The notes: a model not told the origin generated them from the sequence alone. A DNA stretch of 64,000 nucleotides from PALSA-894 sp034669145 (GCA_034669145.1 JAXDNY010000053.1:11096-75095), one strand, 5' to 3'. Positions 38,531 through 48,065 are shown, counted from the stretch's first letter. Made by a program: numbers and translations.

Positions 38531-39705
38531 TCAATTCGCGCTGACGCGAGAACCGGCAGCTTCTGCGACGCTCGACGGACGCGGCGTGACCTTGGTGCCC
38601 GGCCGCGCGCGCAGCAGCCCGTTGACGATGACGTTGTCGTCGCGCGCAAGCCCCGCGACCACACGGAGGCCATCGACCACCGGCCCGAGCGTGACGTATT
38701 TCGAGCGCACGACATTGTCGGGGTCGACCACCAGCACGAACTTGCGCACCTGCTCGGCCCCGATGGCGACTTCGGGCACCAGCAGCGTGTCGCTCGGCGG
38801 CGCGGCGGCCAGTTGCACGCGTGCAAACATGCCGGGTGTGAATGTCCGGTCCGGATTGGCGAATACCGCGCGTGCGCGGATGGTCCCCGAGGAGCGGCTG
38901 ATGGCGTTGTCGACGAAATCAAGCTTGCCGGCATGAGAAAATGCCGATTCGTCGATGAGCTTGAGCTTGACCGGCAGGCTCAAGCCCCGGTCGGCGGTGT
39001 CCGCTTTGTCTTTTGCGAGGCGCGTATAGCAAGGTAGGAAGCCTCATCCAACGTGAACTCGAAGCGGATGGGATCGACCGACTCGATGGTCGCGAGCAGG
39101 CTGGTGCTTCCCGACGCTCCGCCGGTGACCAGATTACCGGCTGAAACGCGCCGATCGCCGATACGTCCCGAAACCGGCGCGCGCAACTCGCTGAATTCGA
39201 GATCGAGCGCCGCCTGGCGCACAATCTCCTTCTGCGCGGCGACCGCTGCTTCGGCGACGCGTTTGGCCTGCGTGCGCTGATCGAGCGTTTGTTGCGTGAT
39301 GACGGATCCAACGGCGACGCCTTGCCCGCGCGCCAGGTCCGCCTCCGCGAATGCGAGGTTGGCTTTCGCCTGCGCCAAACTGGCTTCGGCTTGCGCGAGC
39401 GCGGTCTGGAACGGCCGGCGATCGATCGTGAACAGAAGATCGCCCTTGCGCACGATCTGCCCGTCCTGGAAGTGGATGGCGTCCAGGTAGCCCGAGACGC
39501 GCGCACGCATCTCGACGGACTCCACTGCAACGAAGCGGCCAACGTACTCGTCCTGATCGGCAATCATCCTGCTGACCGGCTTGGCAACCGTGACCTGCGG
39601 CGGCGGAGGCGCGGCGTCCTGCGTCTGCGACTGGCTCTGGCCGCAAGCCGCGAGCGCCATCGCCATCATGGGGACGATCGTTAGTTTTTTTAGGATACCT
39701 GACAT
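38531..39705 (-). pseudogene. RND efflux periplasmic adaptor (MexA/AcrA-like), one-base frameshift
   Basis: Two overlapping reading frames together make one adaptor of about 391 residues. The first starts at ATG 39705 (MSGILKKLTIVPMMAMALAACG, a lipoprotein-type signal with lipobox ALAAC) and covers the biotinyl-lipoyl, hairpin and start of the barrel domain up to ASYLAIRASQKTK. It then runs out of frame to a stop at 38980. The second frame resumes with ADTADRGLSLPVKLKLIDES and carries the rest to SVAEAAGSRVSAN. One base is missing near 39010-39016, within an A-rich run. It is either a recent inactivating deletion or a sequencing error, since both halves are otherwise conserved. It pairs with the drug-type pump gene 18 bases downstream. 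Confidence 0.85.
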
Positions 39706-40070
39706 TTCGATCGCCCCAGAGCGTAGCGTTGTTCTTTGAAGATTTGACTGCCGTCGTGTTGGAGAGCGCTGTGGAAACCTCCCTCGTCGAGGATGGAACC
39801 CCCGGCGATTCACCGGAGCTATGGCGGGCATCCGATGATGCCCCGGAGCTATGGACGCTGCAGTGCAATGCCAATCACGAGATGGCGCTTGCGTTCACGA
39901 AATCAGTGAACGAGATGTGATGGGGTCAGTCAGAAAAGTCAGCCGATACCTCGGTGTCGTCAAATACCGAAATAATCTTTCAGAAGGGTCGCGTCTCTTG
40001 GCATGTCCTGACTGCCCTGCGCCCGGCGCAGTCTATCCGCAATCGGTCTAGTGCCGATCATCACGCCGCC
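39706..40070. other. Intergenic region with short direct repeats
   Basis: No convincing gene is seen. A short plus-strand frame (39729-39920) has only a TTG start and no ribosome site. The segment holds a 12-base direct repeat, CCGGAGCTATGG, at 39813-39824 and 39843-39854, exactly 30 bases apart. The region must contain the promoter of the adaptor/pump pair on the minus strand, about 110-150 bases from the repeats. Confidence 0.6.
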
Positions 40071-41216
40071 TTAGCCGGCTTTAGCGCCTTTCGATTGCGC
40101 AAGCTCGTTTACGCGTCCGGCGAGATCGATGAAATTCGCGTGCAGTTGCTCGAACGCGAAACTAAGCGCGAAGATGCGTTCCACCTCATCAACGGACAGA
40201 TCGTGCGTCAGCCGTTCGCGGCGGGCTGCGGCGATCGCGGCGGCATACTCCCGCAGCGCTGCACCCATCGCATCGAGCGAAGGTGCCGCCCGGCGCGCCA
40301 GAAGCGCCGCGCTGCAGGCGCGCAGATAATTGGCCGCAAACTCAACCACACGCGCGAGCGGCGGCCCAAGCCGCATTTGGAGCGGTCCGGGGAGCGGCGC
40401 GGCTGCAGCGCGTCCGATCATTACAAGATCGTGCCGTTGCCGGAGCAGAGTATGCAGCATACGGCCCGGATCCGGCGGCGTCGCAAGATAGCGCTCGCGG
40501 CTGGCCTCGGCGGCGACTGCTTCGACGCGCGCGAATGCGGCTCCAATGCTGTCCTGAAGCTCTCGGACCTGCACGGCATTGGCATCATGAACAAATCCGG
40601 CGGCCAGCGAGGCCAAGGCGTGTGCCAGCAGATCCAGCATGTCGGCGGCCGCCTCGATCGCCAATCCCTGTGCCCGCGCCGGCAGCACCACCAATGAAAC
40701 CGCGAGACCGGTGACGCCGCCGAGCGCGACCTCCATCACGCGGTAGAACGCCGATTCGAGCGGCCCGATGTGAGTGGCCGTTGCTCCCAGAATCACAATG
40801 ATGGCGGTGAACGGTCCGACGCGGAAGTGAGGATTCACAGCCGCAAGAAATGCAAGCGGCGCGACCGCAAGCGCAATGACGATGAGGAGAGAGATTTCGC
40901 CATGGTTCGGGATCAGGACAGCAATCGCGGCAGCGTAGATGGCGCCACCGAGAGTGCCGACGAAGTATTCGATCGTCGCGGTGACCGATGCGCCGAGGCT
41001 CATTTGGGTGACGAGCACGGCCGTCAACACGGCCCACAAGCCGGCGAGCGGCGCGGTGAAAACTTGTGCCAGAATGAAAGCCGCTACCGCCGCAACGGTC
41101 ACCCGCAGGCACAGCCGCAATTGCGCACTGTGGTCGCGCACTTTGGTGCGTAGTCTTTTCCACGCTCCCGCGGCAGGAGTCCTTTGCGCAAGACTTTGCT
41201 CAACGCCGGCGGACAT
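40071..41216 (-). CDS. FUSC family inner-membrane protein
   Basis: The 381-residue protein has an N-terminal set of about six transmembrane helices (about residues 33-175, including AAVAAFILAQVF, LWAVLTAVLVTQMSLGASV and GPFTAIIVILGATATH). A soluble helical C-terminal half follows. This matches the FUSC/AaeB-like family implicated in export of aromatic acids such as fusaric acid. It is shorter than AaeB (about 650) and resembles the compact single-bundle form. It lies between two RND systems on the same strand. The substrate is unknown. Confidence 0.85.
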   Translation of the reverse strand: MSAGVEQSLAQRTPAAGAWKRLRTKVRDHSAQLRLCLRVTVAAVAAFILAQVFTAPLAGLWAVLTAVLVTQMSLGASVTATIEYFVGTLGGAIYAAAIAVLIPNHGEISLLIVIALAVAPLAFLAAVNPHFRVGPFTAIIVILGATATHIGPLESAFYRVMEVALGGVTGLAVSLVVLPARAQGLAIEAAADMLDLLAHALASLAAGFVHDANAVQVRELQDSIGAAFARVEAVAAEASRERYLATPPDPGRMLHTLLRQRHDLVMIGRAAAAPLPGPLQMRLGPPLARVVEFAANYLRACSAALLARRAAPSLDAMGAALREYAAAIAAARRERLTHDLSVDEVERIFALSFAFEQLHANFIDLAGRVNELAQSKGAKAG

Positions 41217-41265
41217 GTACTAAGCCGCGTTCGGACGGATTCAGAGAGATACTTCAACGCAGAAC

Positions 41266-41290
41266 GGCCATGCCGTGTATCGGCATGGCC
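41266..41290. repeat. Perfect hairpin between Gly-rich and FUSC genes
   Basis: GGCCATGCCG (41266-41275) pairs with CGGCATGGCC (41281-41290) around a TGTAT loop. It lies downstream of the Gly-rich protein gene on the minus strand and 50 bases upstream of the FUSC gene. No U-run follows on that strand, so it may stabilise the mRNA end or act as an imperfect terminator. Confidence 0.7.
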
Positions 41291-41348
41291 GTGGTGCCGA
41301 ATCTAGACGTCGCGTGCACTTCACGCTGGCGCAGGCGCGCCAGCGTGA

Positions 41349-41759
41349 TCAGTAGCCGTAATCGTAGCAGTACGGGTTGGTGTAGTCGTAGGGCCAGCAG
41401 GTGTCGTCATACCAGCCGCCGTTGTTGCTGAAGCCGCGGCGGAAGCGCCTCCCATCCTGAAAGCGCATGCCGCTGTTGCGGGTGTTGAACCCGCCGTGGA
41501 TGCCCGGCGCGACGAAACGTCCGGCGCCCATCCCGCCGATGTGGCCGCCACCAAATCCACGGCCGCCCGCGAATCCGCCACCGATGTGCCCGCCGCCAAA
41601 GCCGCCGCCGCCAAAATGGCCACCGCCGCCGCCGAACCCGCCGCCACCACCATGACCGCCGCCGCCGCCGCCACCACCACCTCGAGCGAAGGCGTCAGTC
41701 CCGACCGCCGTCATACCGAGGGCGATCACCGTAAGCACGATACCAACTTTGCGCAGCAT
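41349..41759 (-). CDS. Exported glycine/histidine-rich protein
   Basis: This 136-residue protein starts at ATG MLRKVGIVLTVIALG, chosen because GGAG sits six bases upstream. The signal peptide is cleaved near DAFA (residue 23). The mature part is a Gly-rich low-complexity array with GGG, GGH and GFGGG units up to about residue 80. A C-terminal segment rich in Tyr, Asp and Trp follows with two cysteines (DDTCWPYDYTNPYCYDYGY). The His and Asp/Tyr content would suit metal binding or a surface matrix. I do not recognise a characterised family. A 189-base promoter region separates it from the third pump gene. Confidence 0.75.
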   Translation of the reverse strand: MLRKVGIVLTVIALGMTAVGTDAFARGGGGGGGGGHGGGGGFGGGGGHFGGGGFGGGHIGGGFAGGRGFGGGHIGGMGAGRFVAPGIHGGFNTRNSGMRFQDGRRFRRGFSNNGGWYDDTCWPYDYTNPYCYDYGY

Positions 41760-41948
41760 GGCATTCTCCATCATGGACGCAACGGCGTCCGTTTTTTCTG
41801 TCGTTACCGGCACACCGCTCAGTGCGAATTCGGGCCGGATTACAAAGGGATGTAATGTGCCGGATGCTTCGGACTTGCGCGAAATTGCGGTCGCGATCCG
41901 GTTGTTGCGCCGATCGTGACAGCGTCGCGGGACTCGGCTGCCCTCCGG

Positions 41949-44900
41949 TTACTCCGCAGGCACCGGCTCGGGATGGCCCGAGGCCGCCTGTTTGCCGCGC
42001 CCTCGGAACATCCAGGTCTGCAGCCGGTCGAGATAGATATAGACAACCGGCGTCGTATAGAGGGTGAGAAGCTGCGACAGAGCGAGGCCGCCGACGATGG
42101 TGTAGCCGAGTGGCTGGCGAAGCTCTGAGCCAACTCCGCTGCCCAGCATCATCGGAACGCCACCGAGCAGCGCCGCCATTGTGGTCATCAGGATCGGCCG
42201 GAAACGCATGATGCAGGCTTGGTAAATCGACTCCTCTGCGGTCAATCCTTTTTCGTGCTCAACATGCTGGGCGAAATCGACCAGCATGATGCCGTTCTTC
42301 TTGACGATCCCGATAAGCAGGATGATGCCGACGATCGCGATCACGCTGAGATCGTAGTGAACCGCCATGAGCAGCAACAACGCGCCAAGGCCGGCCGACG
42401 GCAGCGTCGAGATGATGGTTATGGGATGGATCACGCTCTCGTAGAGCACGCCGAGGATGAGATAGATGACGAAGAGCGCCGCCGCTATCAGGATGGGCGT
42501 GCTCGATAGCGCCGCGCCGAACGCCTGGGCATTACCCTGGAAGCTGGTCTGAAGCGACAGCGGCTTGCCGAGCTCTTTTTCAACCTGCTGGATGGCACTT
42601 ACCGCCTGACCGATCGCCGTGCCCGGCAGGAGGTTGAACGAGATCGTCACCGAGGGAAACTGGCCTTGATGGTTGACGACGAGCGGGGCGACTTTCACGA
42701 CACTGTCGACCAGCGTGGACAACGGCACCTGCTGCCCGCTCGATGATCTGATGTAGATGCCGTTGAGTGCTTCGGGCCCGTACTGGAACTTCGGGTCCAC
42801 CTCCATGACGACATGATACTGATTCAGCGTGGTAAACATTGTCGAGACGATGCGCTGGCCGAAGGCATCCGAGAGCGTGTTGTCGATGGTGAAGGGCAGG
42901 ATGCCGTAAGTTGAGGCGACTTCACGCTTGATCGTGATGTCGAGCATCGGCCCGGCATTGAGCTGATCGGTAGCGACGTCCGCAACGCCCGGGATGGCCT
43001 TGATCTTGTCGAGGAACAGCCCGGCCCAATGATTGAGCTCTCCGCGATCGGCGTCGTTGAGCGTGTATTGATACTGCGTTTTGGACACGCGCCCGCCGAT
43101 GGTGATGTCCTGCGCGGCTTGCATATAGAGCGTGATCCCCTGGATTTTTGCGAGGTTGGTCCGCAGCCGCGCGAGCACCTGATCCATGCTGTCGCGCTGA
43201 TTCTGCGGCTTGAGCGCAATGAATACGCGGCCGTTATTGACCGTGGTGTTGCCACCGCCAGCGCCGACCCCCGACCCAATCGAGGCGACCGCAGGATCCT
43301 GCATCAGCGCGTCGAGTAGGGCTTGCTGGCGCTCGGCCATCGCCGGGAAGGAGATATCCTGCGCCGCTTCGGACAGAGCGATGATCAATCCGGTGTCCTG
43401 CTGGGGAAAGAAGCCCTTGGGGATCAGCACATAGAGATATCCGGTCAGCGCGATGGTGCCGAACATCGTCATCAGCGTGATGAAGCGGTGCCGCAGCACG
43501 ATCTTGAGGCCCGCCTCGTAGACGTGGAGCAGGCCATCGAAGCCGCGTTCGAAAAACCGGTAGAGCCACCCATGCTCCTTGCTCTCTGGCTTGAGCAGGT
43601 AAGCGCACATCATCGGCGTGAGCGTCAGCGAGATCAGCAGGGAGAGGACGAGAGCCACGCTCACCGTGATGGCGAATTCGCGGAACAGCAACCCCACATA
43701 GCCGCCCATCAGGAACAGCGGAATGAACACGGCGATCAGCGACAGCGTGATCGACACGATGGTGAAGCCGATCTCGTCGGCACCCTTGAGCGATGCCTCC
43801 AACGGCGATGCACCTTCCTCCATGTGCCGCACGATGTTCTCGATGACGACGACAGCGTCGTCGACCACGAAGCCGACGGCAATCGACAAGGCCATCAGTG
43901 AGAGGTTGTCCAGGCTGTAGCCGAGTCCGTAGAGCACCGCGAAGGTACCGACCAGCGACAGGGGTACCGTGACGGCTGGAATGACGGTCGCCCAGAAGTT
44001 ACGCAGGAATATGAAGATCACCATCACCACCAGCGCAACTGTGAGCATCAACGTGAACTGCACGTCGCTGACCGAGGCACGGATGGTCTCTGTGCGGTCG
44101 GAGATGATATGGACCTTGATCGCGGGCGGAATCGAGGCCTGGAGCACCGGCATCATCGCCTTGATCCGGTCCACCGTGTCGACAACGTTGGCTCCGGGCT
44201 GGCGCTGAATCGGCATGATGATCGCCCGCTGATTGTTGTACCAGCCGGCAACCAGATCGTTCTCAGCCGCGCTAATCGCGCGGCCGACGTCGCGGATGCG
44301 GACCGGCGCGCCGTTGCTATAGGCGATGACCAGATTGGCGTAGTCGTCGGCCTTCAGCAGCTGATCGTTGGTATTGAGCGTGTAGGTCTGGCGCGGGCTG
44401 TTGAGCGTGCCTTTGGGCAGGTCGACGTTGGCCTGGCCGAGTACGGTGCGCACGTCCTCGAGGCTGATGCCGCGAGCTGCCAGCGCCTGAGGGTCCAGCT
44501 GCACGCGGATGGCGGGCTTCTGTTGGCCTCCGATACCCACGAGACCAACGCCCGAGATCTGCGATATTTTTTGCAGCAAGATGTTTTCCGCATAGGCGTC
44601 GACGGTCGTCAGCGGCAGGCTGTCCGAGGTCAAGCCGAGCACCAGGATCGGCGTGTCGGCCGGATTGACCTTCCGGATCATCGGGGGATACGGCATGTTC
44701 AGGGGGAGCTGTGCTTGCGCAGCATTGATCGCCGATAGTGTGTCGCTCACCGCCCCATCGATGGCGCGGCTCAAATCGAACTGCAGCGTGACCTGGACAT
44801 AGCCAAGCGCGCTCGCCGAGGTCATTTGCGTGAGGCCGGGGATCTGCCCGAATTGCAATTCGAGCGGCGTTGCGACCGAAGACGCCATGGTTTGTGGATC

Positions 44901-45062
44901 CGCCCCCGGCAGCTGCGCGGTCACTTGCAATGTCGGATAATTGACGTTGGGCAGCGCCGCCACTGGCAATAGCGGATAGCTCACCAGCCCGCCGACCAGC
45001 AATCCAACCATCAGCAGCGCGGTCGCGATCGGCCGCTGGATGAACGGCGCTGATATGTTCAT
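41949..45062 (-). CDS. RND efflux pump, MdtB/MdtC-like
   Basis: This 1037-residue inner-membrane RND pump begins MNISAPFIQRPIATALLMVG, and the length matches MdtB/MdtC (about 1030-1040). Helix 4 has the double aspartate in SIAVGFVVDDAVVVIEN, showing a drug-type proton relay. The C-terminal half has IVGIILLIGIVKKNGIMLVDFA, a signature of the MdtBC subfamily. Its start overlaps the stop of the adaptor gene (ATGA), so the two are translated together. Likely exports bile-salt-like or other amphiphilic compounds by family analogy; not shown here. Confidence 0.95.
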   Translation of the reverse strand: MNISAPFIQRPIATALLMVGLLVGGLVSYPLLPVAALPNVNYPTLQVTAQLPGADPQTMASSVATPLELQFGQIPGLTQMTSASALGYVQVTLQFDLSRAIDGAVSDTLSAINAAQAQLPLNMPYPPMIRKVNPADTPILVLGLTSDSLPLTTVDAYAENILLQKISQISGVGLVGIGGQQKPAIRVQLDPQALAARGISLEDVRTVLGQANVDLPKGTLNSPRQTYTLNTNDQLLKADDYANLVIAYSNGAPVRIRDVGRAISAAENDLVAGWYNNQRAIIMPIQRQPGANVVDTVDRIKAMMPVLQASIPPAIKVHIISDRTETIRASVSDVQFTLMLTVALVVMVIFIFLRNFWATVIPAVTVPLSLVGTFAVLYGLGYSLDNLSLMALSIAVGFVVDDAVVVIENIVRHMEEGASPLEASLKGADEIGFTIVSITLSLIAVFIPLFLMGGYVGLLFREFAITVSVALVLSLLISLTLTPMMCAYLLKPESKEHGWLYRFFERGFDGLLHVYEAGLKIVLRHRFITLMTMFGTIALTGYLYVLIPKGFFPQQDTGLIIALSEAAQDISFPAMAERQQALLDALMQDPAVASIGSGVGAGGGNTTVNNGRVFIALKPQNQRDSMDQVLARLRTNLAKIQGITLYMQAAQDITIGGRVSKTQYQYTLNDADRGELNHWAGLFLDKIKAIPGVADVATDQLNAGPMLDITIKREVASTYGILPFTIDNTLSDAFGQRIVSTMFTTLNQYHVVMEVDPKFQYGPEALNGIYIRSSSGQQVPLSTLVDSVVKVAPLVVNHQGQFPSVTISFNLLPGTAIGQAVSAIQQVEKELGKPLSLQTSFQGNAQAFGAALSSTPILIAAALFVIYLILGVLYESVIHPITIISTLPSAGLGALLLLMAVHYDLSVIAIVGIILLIGIVKKNGIMLVDFAQHVEHEKGLTAEESIYQACIMRFRPILMTTMAALLGGVPMMLGSGVGSELRQPLGYTIVGGLALSQLLTLYTTPVVYIYLDRLQTWMFRGRGKQAASGHPEPVPAE

Positions 45063-46240
45063 GGAATCGGCGCCTGCTGTGCGCTCTGCGCAGTGGCCTC
45101 CTCGGCAGCCTTGCCTTGCAGGACCGTGACCAGCGTGCCGACCTGCAGCTTGTACTGCCCGTCGACCACCACTTGCTCGTTGGCCTTGAGGCCGGAATCG
45201 ATAAGCGCCTGGCCTGCGCTGATCTGTGCGACCTTTACCGGGCGACTCTCGATCGTGTTGTTGGGGTTGATGACGTACACGTATGCTCCGTTCGGACCCT
45301 GCTGCACAGCCGATGCAGCGACCGTCAGGCCATTTTGGCGCGTATCGACGAGGAGCCGCGCGTTAACGAGCTCGCCCGGCCAAAGCCGATGCGTCTTGTT
45401 GGGAAAATCCGCCTTGAGCCGTATCGAGCCCGTGGTCTGTATGATCTGATTATCGACCAGGCCGAGCGCGCCTTGATCGAGCTCGATCGCGCCATCCTGG
45501 CTGTACGCGAGAACCGTCAGCGGCGCCTTGGTCTTTTCCTGCTGCTGCTGGATTTGGGGCAGGTTGGTCTCGGGGAGCGTGAAGATCAGTGAAATGGGCT
45601 CGATCTGAGTGACGACGACGAGGCCGTTCGGCGTTGTCGGGCTGATGATGTTGCCGATGTCAATCTGCTGAATTCCGGTCACCCCATCGATCGGTGACGT
45701 CAGCCGCGTGTAGCTGAGCTGCACATTCGCTGCATCGATGAGGGCCTCGTCCGCCTTGATGGCGTTCTGCAGCTGCGCGACTTGCGCCTTCTGGGTCTCG
45801 ACCAGTTGCGGGGTGGCCCAGCCTTTATCTCCCAACTCGGTGTAGCGGGTGAGATTAGCCTGGGCGTTGGCGAGCTGAGCCCGATCGCGATCGCGCGTGG
45901 CAGTCAGCTGATCGATCTGGGCCTTGTAGGGACGCGGGTCGATCTGGGCCAGAAGGTCGCCGGTCTTCACCGTCTGCCCTTCTTTGAAGTTGATGCTGAC
46001 GAGCTGTCCCTGGATCTGGCTGCGCACCACGACTGTGTTGTAGGCGACGACGGTGCCGACGCCGGTGAGGTAGATCGGCACATCGTGACTGGCCACGACG
46101 CCGGCAACCACCGGCACCGCGGGCGTAGCCACCGGAGCCGGCGCGGCCTCGATCCGCGCCCTGTGAATGAAGAACGCGGCGACCGCTGCGACCGCTGCGG
46201 CCGCGAGGACCAATACGCTGACAAGCGATTTTCGCTTCAT
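45059..46240 (-). CDS. RND efflux periplasmic adaptor, MdtA-like
   Basis: The 393-residue protein starts at ATG MKRKSLVSVLVLAAAAV, with GGGAGG seven bases upstream. An N-terminal membrane helix precedes the biotinyl-lipoyl motifs VRSQIQGQLVSINFKEGQTVKTGDLL and LTSPIDGVTGIQQIDIGNII, split by an alpha-hairpin. The RLWPGELVNARLLVDTRQNG strand is MdtA-like. It sits directly before the pump gene with a four-base overlap. The gene follows the AraC-type regulator and a secreted protein gene on the same strand with gaps of about 29 bases each. Confidence 0.94.
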   Translation of the reverse strand: MKRKSLVSVLVLAAAAVAAVAAFFIHRARIEAAPAPVATPAVPVVAGVVASHDVPIYLTGVGTVVAYNTVVVRSQIQGQLVSINFKEGQTVKTGDLLAQIDPRPYKAQIDQLTATRDRDRAQLANAQANLTRYTELGDKGWATPQLVETQKAQVAQLQNAIKADEALIDAANVQLSYTRLTSPIDGVTGIQQIDIGNIISPTTPNGLVVVTQIEPISLIFTLPETNLPQIQQQQEKTKAPLTVLAYSQDGAIELDQGALGLVDNQIIQTTGSIRLKADFPNKTHRLWPGELVNARLLVDTRQNGLTVAASAVQQGPNGAYVYVINPNNTIESRPVKVAQISAGQALIDSGLKANEQVVVDGQYKLQVGTLVTVLQGKAAEEATAQSAQQAPIP

Positions 46241-46269
46241 TCGTGGCCTCCCAATACCTGCAAGAGCGA

Positions 46270-46935
46270 TCAGCAGGCGCCCCGGAACACAGTCGGGGTG
46301 TTGATATTGCCAGGCACGCCAGCGCATGCCGTTGGCAACCCGTTCGGAAGTGTGGAGGAGGACGTTCCAGCGGAAGAAGACGCCGGAGCGGATGCGTCGA
46401 ACGACGTTGCCGGCGTCGTGGAAGGCGGGATCAAAAAAGGTGTGGAGGGCACCGCCGCCCCCACGGGTAATGTACTCGTCATTGATGTGGAGGGCAGCAT
46501 CGGGCTCACCCCTGCGCTGCCGATCTCGAATGAGCCCAACGGAATCCCGGTCCGGGTGGCACCGCCGGGCGTCACGGGTGACGTTGCGGCCATCGATGAC
46601 GCACCGCTTGAGGTCGTGCCGCATGGTCCCGACGCTGCCAGGCTGCCTGGCATCGACATTCCGGCGCCCATTCCGATTCCGCCGCCGTCGAAGGTCGTCG
46701 TCGAGCCGGACATGGCGGACGATGTGCTCCCGGTGGCCGGGCAGGGTAACGGACTGAGCCCTGGCGACGCGAGTGCCGTGGCACCCATCGGGATTCCGGT
46801 CGGCGCGACAGACGAACCCGGTGTCATGCCAAGCGGCGACGTTGCGCCAATGGTCGGGGTTGGACTGACCTGTGCTAGCGCCGGCGGCGCGATCGCCAGC
46901 GCGATGATCGCGATCAAAAGCGAGAGATGCTTCAT
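46270..46935 (-). CDS. Exported Ser/Thr/Pro/Gly-rich protein of unknown function
   Basis: The 221-residue protein starts at ATG MKHLSLLIAIIALAIAPP, with GGAG six bases upstream. The signal peptide is cleaved near ALAQV (about residue 21). The rest is low complexity with repeated short units such as TPTIGATSPLG, APTGIPMGA and GGATRTGIPLG, and six scattered cysteines. It looks like an unstructured periplasmic or surface protein. It lies between the AraC-type regulator gene and the adaptor gene of the third pump with short gaps, so it is probably part of that operon. I recognise no family. Confidence 0.75.
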   Translation of the reverse strand: MKHLSLLIAIIALAIAPPALAQVSPTPTIGATSPLGMTPGSSVAPTGIPMGATALASPGLSPLPCPATGSTSSAMSGSTTTFDGGGIGMGAGMSMPGSLAASGPCGTTSSGASSMAATSPVTPGGATRTGIPLGSFEIGSAGVSPMLPSTSMTSTLPVGAAVPSTPFLIPPSTTPATSFDASAPASSSAGTSSSTLPNGLPTACAGVPGNINTPTVFRGAC

Positions 46936-46963
46936 CGAAAACTCCATCTCGGATTCGGTGCAA

Positions 46964-47998
46964 TCAACCGAGGCTTCGACAGTAGCCGCTCGGGGTCTGC
47001 CCGGTGATCTTGCGGAAGGTCGCCGTGAAGGAGCTCGTCTCGCTGAAGCCGAGCGCCAACCCGACCTCGGTCACGGAGTGCTTCCGTCCGGCCAGCAGGA
47101 TCTTTGCCTGCTCGATGCGCCGCTGGATGTGATAGCGATGCGGCGGCACGCCGAACGACTGCTTGAAGGCGCGGCAGAAATAATACGTGCTCAGCCGCAC
47201 CAGCTGCGCGAGTGTGGCGAGCGGGATTTGTTCGGCCAAATGCTCGTCGATGTATGTGGTGACGACGCGCTCCTGCCACGCGGCGAGCCCGCCGCGAATT
47301 TGCACCTGCTCACGCGGCGCGCCGCGGTTGAGGCGCATCAGTTCGTGGATCAGAACCACTCCGAGCGCTTCGACGTAGAGCCTGTTTTCGATGCGGGGCG
47401 ACTGGATCGCCTGCTTGAGCTTTGCCGCGGTGCTCCAGATCGTCGCGTCCTCGAAGAAGAGTCGCGGCGCGAACTCCGCGGCGTCTTCGTCGAACTCGGT
47501 CTGCAACTCCGCCGGATCGAGGTAGAAATACGTCACGCCCGTCAGCGTGCGCGGATCGTGCCATTCGCGGTACTCGTGACCGGCCGGTGCGAACGTGAGC
47601 TTGTTCGCGACGTCACGCAGAGTCGAACGGGACAGGCCCTCGACATAGGACTCGCCCTCGCGGCGGACGCCGTGCTCGTACGCGGCGAGCAGGTGCACCG
47701 GTGAGCGGAAGCTGTATTCGACGCGATCATGGCTCGTCGCCTGGACGAACTCAGCGCCCATGCCGCGCCATTCCATCCCGCGTCGCGATACCGCGCGCGC
47801 GGGCGTGACGTTCACGGTCGCCGACAGCATGTCGATCGACTGCGCCGGTGCGCCGAAGCCGTTTGCCGCATCGAGCGGCGCCAGCGGGGGAGCCTTGCGA
47901 TCGTGATCCCTATCGAAGAGTGCAAGGGAACCGGTACGGAGCGCTTCGGAGTTTGTCAGCATGGCGGTGGACCTGCGTTTGCTGGTGGGGAGCTTCAT
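46964..47998 (-). CDS. AraC family transcriptional regulator
   Basis: The 344-residue protein starts at ATG MKLPTSKRRSTAML, with GGTGGAG just upstream. An alternative ATG lies 12 codons further in. The N-terminal ligand domain (about residues 50-230) has no clear match to a named sensor. The C-terminal double helix-turn-helix (about residues 245-340) shows LATLAQLVRLSTYYFCRAFKQSFG and VTEVGLALGFSETSSFTATFRKITG, standard AraC marks. As the first gene of a run leading to the secreted protein, adaptor and pump, it is the probable regulator of that unit. Candidate binding repeats lie 67-107 bases upstream. Confidence 0.92.
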   Translation of the reverse strand: MKLPTSKRRSTAMLTNSEALRTGSLALFDRDHDRKAPPLAPLDAANGFGAPAQSIDMLSATVNVTPARAVSRRGMEWRGMGAEFVQATSHDRVEYSFRSPVHLLAAYEHGVRREGESYVEGLSRSTLRDVANKLTFAPAGHEYREWHDPRTLTGVTYFYLDPAELQTEFDEDAAEFAPRLFFEDATIWSTAAKLKQAIQSPRIENRLYVEALGVVLIHELMRLNRGAPREQVQIRGGLAAWQERVVTTYIDEHLAEQIPLATLAQLVRLSTYYFCRAFKQSFGVPPHRYHIQRRIEQAKILLAGRKHSVTEVGLALGFSETSSFTATFRKITGQTPSGYCRSLG

Positions 47999-48065
47999 TC
48001 GTCTCCACCCTTTTGTTTTCTTGAACGCAGATTAATGCAGAGCCGTGCATCGCCTCTATCGGACT

